Shown here piece by piece: positions 35,187 through 45,772 of a DNA stretch of 64,000 bases. The notes below the pieces were generated by a model. That model was given only the letters and a program-made list of their open reading frames with translations, made no database searches and was not told the origin of the DNA. Source of the stretch: Helianthus annuus (lineage: Eukaryota > Streptophyta > Magnoliopsida > Asterales > Asteraceae); assembly GCF_002127325.2 (NCBI RefSeq), contig NC_035443.2:148814415-148878414 (forward strand), read 5' to 3'. Both the position numbers and the translations under genes were made by a program. The stretch's first letter is position 1. Every line of letters starts with the position of its first letter.

Positions 35187-35200
35187 TCCTCACCCCCTTA
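35187..35200 (-). promoter_or_regulatory. Polypurine tract of element C
   Basis: The minus strand reads TAAGGGGGTGAGGA directly before TGTAACACC. The same PPT wording precedes the element B 3' LTR. Confidence 0.88.
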
Positions 35201-35221
35201 AAATAAATCTCGACCCGAGAT

Positions 35222-38200
35222 TTACTCAAATAAATAGGGGTATTTTTCTTTCATTGTAGCTTCGACTTCCCACGTATATTCAGGACCTCTACGAGCATCC
35301 CATTTGACTTTTACAATCGGTACGTGCTTTCTGCGAAGCTTCTTCACCTGTCGATCTTCAATCGACAAAGGTTTTTCTATGAATTTTAAGCTCTCATCTA
35401 TAAGCACATCTGTGTGTGGTATCACCAGCGATTCGTCGGCGAAGCACTTTTTGAGATTGCAGATGTGGAACACATTGTGAATTCCATTGAGCTCTTCAGG
35501 CAAGTTCAGTTTATAGGCAACTGATCCGACTCGTTCAATGACCTCAAAAGGTCCTATGTATCTCGGACTCAGCTTGCCCTTCTTGCCGAAGCGCATCACC
35601 CCCTTCCAGGGTGACACCTTAAGTAATACCTTTTCACCCACTTCGAAGTGAAAATCCTTACGCTTTGGATCAGCGTAGCTCTTCTGCCTATCGCGGGCAG
35701 CCTTGAGACGTTCCCGGATCTGGACAATCTTGTCCGTCGTCTGGAAAACAATCTCTGGTCCCGATAACTGGACCTCTCCTACTTCCGCCCAACAAACAGG
35801 CGATCTACATTTCCTACCATATAATGCCTCAAAAGGCGCAGCCTTTATGCTGGTGTGGTAGCTATTATTGTAGGAGAATTCGATCAGGGGTAGGTTTTTA
35901 TCCCAGTTACCACCTAGATCGATCGCACATGCACGAAGCATGTCTTCTAGCGTTTGGATAGTACGCTCACTTTGACCGTCCGTCTGTGGATGGTAAGCCG
36001 TACTAAAGTTCAAACGCGTGCCCAAAGATTGCTGGAAACTCTTCCAGAAGTGTGACGTGTATCTAGTATCCCTGTCGGAGATAATAGACACAGGTATGCC
36101 GTGTAAGGCTACAATCTTATCAACATAAAGTTGGGCTAACATATCGGAGCTATACGTCTCCTTGATGGGTAGAAAATGAGCTGATTTAGTCAGCCTATCG
36201 ACTATGACCCATATTGTATCGTTTCCTTTCCTGGTCTTGGGTAACTTGTTTATGAAGTCCATAGTTACGCATTCCCACTTCCACTCGGGAAGTTCAGGCT
36301 GTTGTAGCAAACCAGACGGCTTTTGGTGCTCGGCTTTGACCTGAGCACAAGTCAAGCACTTTGCTACATGGGCGGCTACGGACTTTTTCAAGCCTATCCA
36401 CCAATAATTTGCCTTTAAGTCTTGGTACATTTTATCAGCACCAGGATGGACTGAGTATTTGGAACTATGGGCTTCCTGGAGAACAACATCTCGTAGTCCT
36501 CCATATATCGGAACCCATATACGTCCGTTCAGCCTAAGAATTCCATCCTTGCTAAGAGTCAACTGCTCCTCAGTTACTCCTAGCTTTTCATTTGGATAAT
36601 TAGCTTCCAACACAGCCTCACGCTGCGCAGCTAATATCCTTTCCATCAAATTATTTTTAACCTCAATGCTCTTGGCATTGATTCGAATGGGTTTTACCCT
36701 TTCTTTCCTGCTCAATGCATCGGCGACCACATTCGCCTTGCCGGGATGGTACCTGATTTCACAGTCATAATCATTCAGGGTTTCCATCCAACGACGTTGT
36801 CTCATGTTCAACTCTTTCTGGTTGAACAGGTGCTGAAGGCTTTTGTGATCTGAATAAATCACAAATTTAATACCATAAAGGTAGTGCCTCCACAACTTCA
36901 GTGCAAATACAACGGCACCCAACTCCAAATCATGGGTGGTGTAATTCTTTTCATGCACCTTTAATTGCCTTGAAGCATAGGCAATCACCTTGCCCTTCTG
37001 CATAAGCACACACCCCATGCCTGTGTGTGATGCATCGCAGTAAACTACGAATTCATCTGTACCCTCAGGTAAGGTCAACACAGGTGCGTTACTTAGCTTT
37101 TGCTTCAGTATTTCGAAGGACTCTTGCTGCTTCGGGCCCCAAATGTACTTTTCTTTCTTCTTGGTCAAGGAAGTCAAGGGCGCAGCAATCCTCGAAAAAT
37201 TTTCAATAAATCTTCGGTAGTATCCTGCTAACCCCAGGAAACTACGGATTTCGGTAGGCGTCTTTGGCTCTTGCCAGTTCATGACTGCCTCTACCTTAGA
37301 GGGATCCACTTGGATACCACGCTCACTCACAACGTGTCCTAAAAATTGAACCTCTCTTAGCCAGAATTCACATTTCGAGAATTTGGCGTAGAGTTTCTCA
37401 CGCTGTAGTAATTCGAGAATGCAACGAAGGTGCTTCTCGTGGTCATCTTGGCTTTTAGAATAGATCAGAATATCGTCGATGAAGACTATGACGAATTTAT
37501 CTAAATACGGCTTGCAAACGCGATTCATGAGATCCATGAACGCAGCCGGTGCATTTGTGAGCCCAAAAGGCATCACTAGGAACTCGTAATGACCATAGCG
37601 AGTCCTAAATGCAGTCTTGTGTATATCTTCATCTCTGACCCTTAGTTGATGATAACCCGACCTTAAGTCGATCTTGGAGAAGTAGCTTGCTCCTTGCAGC
37701 TGATCGAATAGATCATCGATCCTTGGTAAAGGATATCTATTCTTTATGGTAACTTTATTCAGCTCTCTATAGTCGATGCACAACCGCATCGATCCGTCCT
37801 TCTTCTTTACAAATAGGACAGGAGCTCCCCAGGGAGATGAACTAGGTCTGATAAAACCTTTCGCCAGCAGTTCATCCAACTGGGTCCTTAGTTCTTTCAT
37901 TTCCGTTGGCGCTAATCTGTAAGGTGCTCTGGCTATCGGAGCCGCTCCAGGGATGATGTCAATTCTGAACTCCACTTGTCTATCTGGTGGCAAACCAGGT
38001 AGTTCTTCAGGAAAAACCTCGGGGTATTCAGAAATGACAGGAAGATCCTCGATCTTCGGCTTTGGTTCTTCAATTATCACTTGAGCCATGTAAATTACAC
38101 AGCCTCTGTTCAAACACCTTGAAGCTTTCAGCATAGATACGTCTTCGGGCAATCCGTAATGCGTATCCCCTCGAATGGTAAGAGATTCACCACTCGGAGT

Positions 38201-39769
38201 CTTTAAGACTATTTGTCTCTTGCCACAAATGATTTGGGCCTGGTTATGGGATAACCAGTCCATGCCTAGCACGATGTCAAAACCCGCAAGTTTGAAAGGA
38301 AGTAGAGATAAAGGAAAAGAATGGTTCCTAATGGACATTTCACATCCTTCTAGAACAGTAGAGACGGTTTCTATCGTGCCGTCCGCTAACTCTACTTCGT
38401 ATTTCACGTCAAGGGTTTTGATTGGCATATTTAGTAGTTGGCAAAATTTCTGGTCTACAAAGGACTTGTCAGCGCCAGAATCGAACAGTACTCTTGCAAA
38501 TATATTATTTACGAGAAAGGTACCTGTAAGCACATTGTCGTCCTTGACCGCTTCCTTTGCATCCAAGCGAAAAATTCTCGCATTTGATTTCTTCGTTTCT
38601 TCCGCCTTCTTGGCATACTTCGGGCAATTACTCTTTATATGCCCCTTTTCATTACAATTAAAGCAGGTTGCATCCTTTATCTTTTTGCACTCCACTGTCT
38701 TATGATCCTTGGACTTGCATAGCCCACAGGGTAGAGTCTTTTGTTGCGACTGTGAACCAGACGCAAACCTACACTTCCCGGAGTGAGGTTTCTTGCAGAC
38801 CTTGCAGTGGGGTCTTCCATCAGATTGCCCCTCCTTCCTTGCCTCCGACCCTTTCTTGCCCTCACCGTTTCCACGGTGCTTTTTACCGGACTTTCGTGAG
38901 GTATCATCCTCACGCTTTCGCTTTTCAGCCTCCTTGCTCCTTTGTGCCCTCAGGCGGACAGCATCAAGTGTAAGAGACAAGGAGAGGTCAGTAACTGACC
39001 TGAAGGTCGTTGGCCTAGAGGCCTTTACGCTGGCCTTGATCGCCGGCTCTAAGCCCCCAATGAAACGGGCAATCCTTCTAGGTTCTGGTGTCACAAGATA
39101 TGGCACCAGGCGTGACATAGTGTTAAAACTTGTCAGATATGCTTGACAATCCAGGTTTGTCATCACTAGTGAGACAAAATCAGCCTCAATCTTCTCAACC
39201 TCGTGCTGAGGGCAGTAGTTTTCTTTTATGAGGGTAATAAACTCCCCCCATGACATCTTGTACAAGGCAGACTTACCTGAAGCCTGCACCAGAGCTCTCC
39301 ACCACGCCAGGGCCTCGCCCTTGAATGACTGGGACACAAACTTAACCACGTCCCTCTCAGCGCACCCGCTGATGTCCACAATCGTGTCCATCTCGTCCAG
39401 CCAGGTGATACAATCAACCGCACCTTTCTCCCCTGTAAATTCACGGGGCTTGCATGATACAAAGTATTTATAGGTGCAACCCTTAGCACTGGACGCATCA
39501 GTATATTCTCTATCGCGGTGAACGCTGTGCTCAGTAGACGAGTGCTTGTCGTCATCTTTCTTGGGTTCAGAGGGTGGTTTGGAGTGTGTCTTTGGTTTAG
39601 AGGGTGGTTTTGACACAGTTCTGCCTTGAGACTCAGTATTTTGACGATCAATCGCTGCCTGGACAGCATTGTTGATCAGAGCCTTCAGTTGTGCGCCTGT
39701 CAAATGTACTGACGCATTGTCATAGTCATCTTCATTCGTGTGGCTGTTCTCTCCATTGGGATCCGCCAT
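35222..39769 (-). CDS. gag-pol: Element C Gag-Pol polyprotein (intact, 1515 aa)
   Basis: This is one uninterrupted frame from the ATG at 39769. Approximate order by residue: Lys/Ser-rich N-terminus; Gag core 98-300 ([21 protein letters not shown]); Cys/His stretches and a CCHC knuckle [14 protein letters not shown] at 366-379; protease DSGA at 430; RT with FIDD at about 764; RNase H ([12 protein letters not shown]); integrase zinc region ending CLTCAQVK; integrase catalytic D at about 1171 (TMDF), D at about 1229 (SDRD) and E at about 1266 (DGQSE); GPF module near 1400; chromodomain-like end at about 1480-1512 ([17 protein letters not shown]). All catalytic residues I can check are present. 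In chromoviruses the C-terminal module is linked to integration into heterochromatin. Gag and Pol share a frame with no stop between them. Confidence 0.97.
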   Translation of the reverse strand: MADPNGENSHTNEDDYDNASVHLTGAQLKALINNAVQAAIDRQNTESQGRTVSKPPSKPKTHSKPPSEPKKDDDKHSSTEHSVHRDREYTDASSAKGCTYKYFVSCKPREFTGEKGAVDCITWLDEMDTIVDISGCAERDVVKFVSQSFKGEALAWWRALVQASGKSALYKMSWGEFITLIKENYCPQHEVEKIEADFVSLVMTNLDCQAYLTSFNTMSRLVPYLVTPEPRRIARFIGGLEPAIKASVKASRPTTFRSVTDLSLSLTLDAVRLRAQRSKEAEKRKREDDTSRKSGKKHRGNGEGKKGSEARKEGQSDGRPHCKVCKKPHSGKCRFASGSQSQQKTLPCGLCKSKDHKTVECKKIKDATCFNCNEKGHIKSNCPKYAKKAEETKKSNARIFRLDAKEAVKDDNVLTGTFLVNNIFARVLFDSGADKSFVDQKFCQLLNMPIKTLDVKYEVELADGTIETVSTVLEGCEMSIRNHSFPLSLLPFKLAGFDIVLGMDWLSHNQAQIICGKRQIVLKTPSGESLTIRGDTHYGLPEDVSMLKASRCLNRGCVIYMAQVIIEEPKPKIEDLPVISEYPEVFPEELPGLPPDRQVEFRIDIIPGAAPIARAPYRLAPTEMKELRTQLDELLAKGFIRPSSSPWGAPVLFVKKKDGSMRLCIDYRELNKVTIKNRYPLPRIDDLFDQLQGASYFSKIDLRSGYHQLRVRDEDIHKTAFRTRYGHYEFLVMPFGLTNAPAAFMDLMNRVCKPYLDKFVIVFIDDILIYSKSQDDHEKHLRCILELLQREKLYAKFSKCEFWLREVQFLGHVVSERGIQVDPSKVEAVMNWQEPKTPTEIRSFLGLAGYYRRFIENFSRIAAPLTSLTKKKEKYIWGPKQQESFEILKQKLSNAPVLTLPEGTDEFVVYCDASHTGMGCVLMQKGKVIAYASRQLKVHEKNYTTHDLELGAVVFALKLWRHYLYGIKFVIYSDHKSLQHLFNQKELNMRQRRWMETLNDYDCEIRYHPGKANVVADALSRKERVKPIRINAKSIEVKNNLMERILAAQREAVLEANYPNEKLGVTEEQLTLSKDGILRLNGRIWVPIYGGLRDVVLQEAHSSKYSVHPGADKMYQDLKANYWWIGLKKSVAAHVAKCLTCAQVKAEHQKPSGLLQQPELPEWKWECVTMDFINKLPKTRKGNDTIWVIVDRLTKSAHFLPIKETYSSDMLAQLYVDKIVALHGIPVSIISDRDTRYTSHFWKSFQQSLGTRLNFSTAYHPQTDGQSERTIQTLEDMLRACAIDLGGNWDKNLPLIEFSYNNSYHTSIKAAPFEALYGRKCRSPVCWAEVGEVQLSGPEIVFQTTDKIVQIRERLKAARDRQKSYADPKRKDFHFEVGEKVLLKVSPWKGVMRFGKKGKLSPRYIGPFEVIERVGSVAYKLNLPEELNGIHNVFHICNLKKCFADESLVIPHTDVLIDESLKFIEKPLSIEDRQVKKLRRKHVPIVKVKWDARRGPEYTWEVEATMKEKYPYLFE

Positions 39770-40985
39770 TGTAACTTGAATCTGTTACAGAAGATAACAA
39801 AATTTTAATTTAGGAGATTATTATATGATTGTCTTTTATGACAATTTGTCAACCATGGTACAGAGACCATATTTGGTTAACTTTTTATTTCATTAAATAT
39901 TAGGATTTGAATATATCCTATTTTAACTATATAAATAGTATGGGCGGCATAAAGTCTAATCACGATGATGTTTTATAACATTAGCCGAGATTCCAGAGAA
40001 TCAAAGGCATAGAGAGTTGAACCGTAGTTCTTTTATCTCTTTCTGACAGAGAGTCATAGACTACTACTGCCTTTTGTCTTATAAGACAATTATTATGGCC
40101 CATAGGCACTACACCTCTAATGGATGTCTTAATATGGTTGGCCCGTAGGCACTACATCTCTAATGGATGTTTTAATAATACTGGCCCGTAGGCACTGCAT
40201 CACTAATGGATGTTTTTATAATATTGGCCCGTAGGCACTGCATCACTAATGGATGTCTTTATAATACTGGCCCGTAGGCATTGCATCACTAAATGGATGT
40301 CTTTATAATACTGGCCCGTAGGCATTGCATCACTAAATGGATGTCTTTATAGTACTGGCCCGTAGGCATTGCATCACTAAATGGATGTCTTTATAGTACT
40401 GGCCCGTAGGCATTGCATCACTAAATGGATGTCTTTATAATATTGATCACCTTCATTGGTGATTTAACCCACGATCTATATATCATTTAGTTGGGTTTTG
40501 AAATCCTCAAAGGATTGTTGTATAAGAATGATGTGCGTGATTATAACGAATCACATCTGCCATGAATGTTAACATGAGTACAGAGGTTAACAGGGAATCA
40601 GAATCTTTTCAGCTAGGTCGTACCATCTTGACTAGATCTTAACAGACCCCAAGCTAGGTTTCACCTTTTAAGATTCCTTATTTAGGCAGATCAATATAAA
40701 AGGAATGGTTTTGATTTATTTTTTTTTTATATATACTAAAACAAAACTCATAACATACATTCCAAAATCTCAAATACAGTTACATATTGCCCTAAACGGG
40801 TCTTTCAAATAGTACACACCCCCAGAGAGGTTTTAAAATAAGTGACAAGTCCACGCAGGGACTAATATAAGATAGGTGTCCATGCAAGGACTAAAGATAA
40901 GTCCATGTAAGGACTGAAATACGATAAGTTGTCCACGCAGGGACTTATTTCAAAGTAGAAATTACATTAGTACAACTATTAAGGG
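39770..40985 (-). other. Element C spacer between ORF1 and gag
   Basis: This is 1.2 kb of non-coding DNA. It contains the 43-44-bp tandem array (40096-40442) and, at 40800-40950, four or more degenerate GTCCACGCAGGGACT phrases shared with element B's spacer. I see no open frame joining ORF1 to gag. Confidence 0.8.
40096..40442 (-). repeat. 43-44-bp tandem array, eight units, in element C
   Basis: The plus-strand unit begins TGGCCCGTAGGCATTGCATC. Units start at 40096, 40139, 40182, 40225, 40268, 40312, 40356 and 40400. The first five steps are 43 or 44 bp and later units gained one A (ACTAAATGG). Units grow more alike toward the high-coordinate end, suggesting stepwise expansion. Element B has no such array at the same place. 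Confidence 0.92.
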
Positions 40986-42197
40986 CTAATGGTCACGTTT
41001 CTTCTTTTTGCCCTTTAGTAGGTTCGCCAAGCCCTTGAGAAATCCTCGGTGGCTTTTCTTCTCTTCCTCGAACTCTCTCTCCACACGATCTAGTCGATGG
41101 AGTATTTCTTCCTGTTCAGGAGGAGAAAATCGTGGTTGTGGCGCTTGATGTGGAACTGGAGGTCTGGGAGGTATTGGATACCCATGAGCTGAGTAGTCCG
41201 GGGGTCCCATGTTTCCATGTGCTCCGTCAGGGTAGCGCGCATTATATCTAGCCGACACCACATAGGGGTCGCGCTCATAGCCGTAGTTGTATTGTGCTTG
41301 TGACGGTTCGAACGGGTTGTAAGCCGTTGGACCTGTGTAAGCTGGTATGGGTTGGTCATACCCAAATGGTGGCGAATTTCGTGCAGTAGGTGCGGAGTTC
41401 GCTTCTTGTATAGGACTTGAAGGTCCTTCTTCTTGTAGCGGCGGATAGTGGCTGCTACTAGAATGTCGAGGAGTGCTGAAGTGGTTACCCCCTCCTCCTC
41501 GTGTAGACATACGAGCATTGGTCCTCCTACGCCTCGGCGGATCAGGTATTACTGGTTGTGCCGGTGGCGGAGGTGGTGGCGTAACTGCCTCAAAGCGTGA
41601 ATCCTCAGAGGGATCCTGTGGATGTCTCGGTTGCGATGTCTGATGAGATGGTGTGTTGTACCACTCATGTCGGTCAAACAAGGCCATAAAGCTGTCTGGG
41701 CCTTGATACTGTGGACCATGATATGAAGATCCATCAGATACTTCTATCGGATGCGTGGGCGTACCACGAGCTGGTTCAGTTGGATCCTCATCTTCCTCCA
41801 TGGGATCTTCAGAAAAATGGTCTTGTGGCCCTTGTGGAACAAAACCTGAAGGTTCCTGTATGTAGTCAGCCGGATTAAACTGAGCTACGTAGTATGGAGT
41901 AGGGTCGTCATAATTCCGGTGCGAAACCGAACGTTGTAGAGGTATGAAGGAAGGTTGTGGGTTGTTGGGATTATTTTCTGAATCTGGTCCAAAGGAGTGC
42001 CGGTAGGATGGCGTCGAGCTGTGCGAAGTGGAATGCCTCGCGGGTTCGTAAAGATCTCTTCGTCGTTGTGGCTCTTCGCTCCTTGTCATCGAAGGATGTC
42101 TTGTACCAGATGGTCCAGCTTCTTGATCGTGATGAGTCACGATTTCTCCTCGGCCTCTACGTCCCCTTCCTCTTCCTCGGAATATAACAGGTGGCAT
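40986..42197 (-). CDS. Element C upstream protein (ORF1, 403 aa), function unknown
   Basis: This intact frame lies between PBS and gag, starting at the ATG at 42197 (MPPVIFRGRGRGRRGRG). It has an Arg-Gly-rich N-terminus that could bind RNA, a long disordered Pro/Ser/Gln-rich middle with acidic patches (PMEEDEDPTEP) and a polyproline run. It ends in a charged helix (EEILHRLDRVEREFEEEKKS) and a basic tail (KGKKKKRDH). I do not recognise a domain. The relation to the frames in elements B and A shows it is kept across families. It may be a detached Gag-like N-terminal protein or a separate RNA/chromatin factor. Expression before gag would need splicing, re-initiation or a separate RNA. Confidence 0.85.
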   Translation of the reverse strand: MPPVIFRGRGRGRRGRGEIVTHHDQEAGPSGTRHPSMTRSEEPQRRRDLYEPARHSTSHSSTPSYRHSFGPDSENNPNNPQPSFIPLQRSVSHRNYDDPTPYYVAQFNPADYIQEPSGFVPQGPQDHFSEDPMEEDEDPTEPARGTPTHPIEVSDGSSYHGPQYQGPDSFMALFDRHEWYNTPSHQTSQPRHPQDPSEDSRFEAVTPPPPPPAQPVIPDPPRRRRTNARMSTRGGGGNHFSTPRHSSSSHYPPLQEEGPSSPIQEANSAPTARNSPPFGYDQPIPAYTGPTAYNPFEPSQAQYNYGYERDPYVVSARYNARYPDGAHGNMGPPDYSAHGYPIPPRPPVPHQAPQPRFSPPEQEEILHRLDRVEREFEEEKKSHRGFLKGLANLLKGKKKKRDH

Positions 42198-42354
42198 TTT
42201 CCTGCTCCAAAACTTATTAAAAAATCAAATCGAAAATAAAGACAAAAAGGAGTATTAATCCGAATTTGTCCTAAGTTCTTGTCTAGACTCAAGTATGTGC
42301 AATTGTGTCACTGAGATTAAACACATTAGGATAGTGTTTAATTCACTCAATGTT

Positions 42355-42368
42355 GGCTCTGATACCAA
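42355..42368 (-). promoter_or_regulatory. Primer-binding site of element C
   Basis: The minus strand reads TTGGTATCAGAGCC two bases after the LTR end TGTGACA. This is the initiator tRNA-Met type and identical to the PBS of element B. Confidence 0.92.
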
Positions 42369-42370
42369 CC

Positions 42371-45300
42371 TGTCACACCCCGATTTCCACGTGTCTCACC
42401 GGTGGGCCCGGTGGGGGATTACCGTGACGATGTTGGCAACAATATAGTCAAACCACACAATTATATAATGCACAGCGGAAGCATAAGATAAATATATAAA
42501 TTTCAACCTCTGATTGCAATATCAAAATGTATTACAGAAGTTGAATATCCACAGTGGATCGTAAATACAGAAAAAGTATTGTTCCATCAGATACTGCAAT
42601 CAAGCTTGCGAGGCTTATCCCGACGCTAGGGAGCTAATACCAGCCAATTACGTTTAGGTACCTGCACTTAATCTTTTTGGGGAAAATACGTCAGTTTACA
42701 CTGGTAAATACATTCAACTGACACATTTGAAAATGTTTATTAAAATTGATTTGAATGCACAAGGCACAAACTCTTCTTAACTTGGGAAAATTCATAATGA
42801 TCTTGTGAACGTTTTACATGTTCTTTTATGCGTTCAGTAGCCCGGGTCGTGCCGGGTTAAAGATTTATAGACACACCACGTTTGCGTAAAACCGTAGTAC
42901 AGAAACCAACGGCTACGTCTTTTAGTTCTAATGTCGACACTTTATACCGGGTGTACGCCTACACCGGGATGTCGATGGTCGTGGCCATTTCGTAAAATGA
43001 TGCCGAGGATATCCGGGACAACGGTCATTAAACCCCCCAAAGGCTTATAAGCAACAAAACTGTTTAAATGAGCCAATCATATTTAATCAATTAACCACCT
43101 AAGCGATGGAAGTATATAATGCTCAATCAAGCGGTATTAGTATACCGTAACCCAAGCCCATATAGGGGAAATAAGTCAAAAGTATTTACCTTTGCAAGTA
43201 TTAATCCTTAATTTAGATCAAGTCACCGATAGCTTTTACTGGGGCTCCTAATCTGGAACGAAGGTTTTAATTAACCTCTTAGAATCCTAACGGTCCTTAT
43301 ATTAGCCGTAGCTTAAACCGGTTGATTCCGATATATATAGATATGGTTAATTCGCACGGAAAGGCGAAAACCGTGAATGGAGTATGATTTGGACCCAACA
43401 AGTTCTGTGACTTGTTTTATATGGGTTTATAGTTCATACTCTGGATTTAGGGGTTCAAATAGTATAATTTGACCCATATCGGCTATTGCACGAAAACTAG
43501 TTCCGTGGGCCGTACCGTGTGCGCAAATAGGCGAAACGGTTAACCATAAGTGTCCTACGCTTATTTCCTAAGTCAATATGCCTTAAAAGTATTTTGGTAT
43601 CAGTAGGATACCTTCCGTAATGCCCGTAACGAGTTTAAGTTTATATTATGCCCCATAGGGGCTTTTCGGTCATTTTAAAGACTTTAAAAGGAATTTTCGA
43701 GTTCTACAGGAAATCTGAGTTTCCCGAACAGCTTATAAAGCTTAAAATACTTTATTTATTATTTAAAACCAGTAGCAACTGGAATCGGGTCAAAAGACCT
43801 TGTAGAACTCCTGTTTTGGCCAAAAAGGGCATATTCGGTATTAACCGAACCGTAGCCATAACCGCGGGTTATGAGCAAGGTAAAAATTATTAAAAATCTT
43901 TAAAATTCCCAAAATATTATTTTACCACAGTGGGTAAAAGTTCTGGTGACGAAAACTTGGGTTAGATGGGCGTTATGCTAATTGCGCCGTTAAATACAAA
44001 ACTTTCTTAAAAGTGCGCCTTTTAGCATAACTCTCATTCTAGACCTCGGATTGACGTGAAACTTTAGGGACATGCTTATAATTTAACAAGCAACGTTTTG
44101 GTCCGTTCACGTGTCCGAAATACTCGTTTTAATTTTAAAAGGCCGTTACGGTCAACTTTTAGGCGAATGACGGAAATACGTAAAAGACTCGGGTAACTCA
44201 TGAACCGACCACAGAGGCTTATACCAACATGTGACCTGGTCCTAAGAGAGTCCTAAGGTATATTCATACCTCACTAAAACGGGTCAGAACTGAAGTCAAA
44301 GCAAAAGTCAAACTTTTGCGACATTCGGCTCCGAACCGGTTCTATACAGTAAATGATCGATTCAAACGAGCGCAAACAGGTTTATATACTTATCATCAAG
44401 TTTTATGATTGTCAAAACAGGTTCCATAACATATACATTACAGATTATGCTTAAATCGCTAAAATGGCTTTCTGTTGACTTTTTAACCGCACGTTTGACT
44501 CGATAATTGACATAGTTAGAGTGGTGATCAGGGGGAACCCTTTTAGAGGTTTACTACCCACATAAATACCAACTCAAAACTACTTTTGGTTCGTCATAAG
44601 ACTGAACCATCACTGAGTTATTTTAAAGTCAAACCGTACTTACGACGGTTTGGTTTTTAGCTAAATACTAAGCATGAACTGAAGTATGAATGATCAAGGC
44701 AACTTACAGAAGTTAACACTTGAATATGGAGCAGAGAAGAACACTTGGGAGCACTTAGAATGATCAGATGGAAGTTGTTTGAGTTGTGTGAATGATATGA
44801 GCTTAAGGTGGCTATTTATAGCCAATGCCAAGCATCTTTGATCATTCCAACTCTTACAATCAGACCAGAGGTGATGGTAGGTGTCCCCTAAGTGTTATGG
44901 GTCGAGCATAGGGTGCCCATGCCCCATAATTATGTGCATGATCGTTCACAAGCTCCAAAAGTCAAGAAAACATCAATATTCTGCATCTGGGCACTTTACG
45001 CGGCCCGCATGGACATTTCATGCAATCTTTACGCGGGTCGCCTAAAGTTTAAATAACAGACGCGAAATAGAGGAGGCTCGCGGCCCGCCTCAACTAATGC
45101 TTAAACTTCACGCGGGTCGCCTAAGGTTAAGATTTCAGGATTTTTAAATCTTTTTGTAATTATTACAGAATCTGGCCATTAATAACGAAATCTTTCGTAA
45201 TGATTCGCCTGACCTTTCGGTTTTGAAGGGGTAACTTTGCGGTTTGGCCCTCGGTTATTTACCGATAGGGGCCTCGTGTTATTTACCCGCATTATAAAGT

Positions 45301-45767
45301 CCCCGGTTTATTTATTAATTATATTGGAATGCCTTAGCTTTCACTGTTGACGCTTTTAACCCTTCTTCTACGAATTTGATCGTAACTTTCTCGTTTCATA
45401 TCGAAACTTCGCGAAATTCATATATATTATTTTAGTGAGGGTATAATACCGTTACAAAGTCTTTGGAACGTTAAAGGGTCACTCAGAGGTATTATTAAAC
45501 ATGTTGACACAGTTAACCCCTGTAGTTTGTAATCTCTCACTTTCTTCCGCGTTTTGTTTTTGTACGATCTATAATTTATTCGTTTGAAGGTTTAAGCATT
45601 ATTTAGGGATACTATACAGTATATTTACCCTTGTTGACATTTATAACCCTCGAATTTATATACTTTCAGGGTTTGTCAAAATTAGTCCTTTATTTATTAT
45701 AGATGCCACGTGTAAACAAATGACACGTGTTAACACATCATTGGACACAAAAATTCGAGGTGTTACA
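42371..45767 (-). repeat. 5' LTR of element C (3397 bp)
   Basis: In element sense it begins TGTAACACCTCGAATTTTTG and ends GTGTGACA. The promoter is in the 44813-45121 part. Confidence 0.97.
44813..45121 (-). promoter_or_regulatory. Element C promoter: TATA box and GC-rich motif cluster
   Basis: TATAAATA on the minus strand is at 44813-44820. About 180 bp upstream is a cluster of CGGCCCGC (45001 and 45081) and the variant GCGGGTCGCC (45033 and 45112), the only markedly GC-rich part of an otherwise A/T-rich LTR. The same words occur upstream of the promoters of A and B. Confidence 0.65.
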
Positions 45768-45772
45768 GATAG

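Larger units (their letters stand above)
31790..45767 (-). mobile_element. C: young, intact gypsy chromovirus-like element
   Basis: This minus-strand element has two 3397-bp LTRs (31790-35186 and 42371-45767) differing at only four positions by eye, with no indels. The TSD GATAG is at 31785-31789 and 45768-45772. It holds PBS, a 403-aa upstream frame, a spacer with a 43-44-bp tandem array, a 1515-aa uninterrupted Gag-Pol and a PPT. All expected parts are present, so it is a candidate for a recently active copy. It inserted into its relative B in opposite orientation, at the protease/RT junction. Confidence 0.97.

Noticed and set aside
40096..40442. Regular array that might be taken for CRISPR
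   Set aside because: Units are contiguous with no unique spacers, the setting is plant retrotransposon DNA, and there are no cas genes.
45727..45767. Apparent ATG start of the downstream B frame
   Set aside because: These codons lie in element C's LTR. The real B sequence starts after the TSD and continues the frame from 31789.
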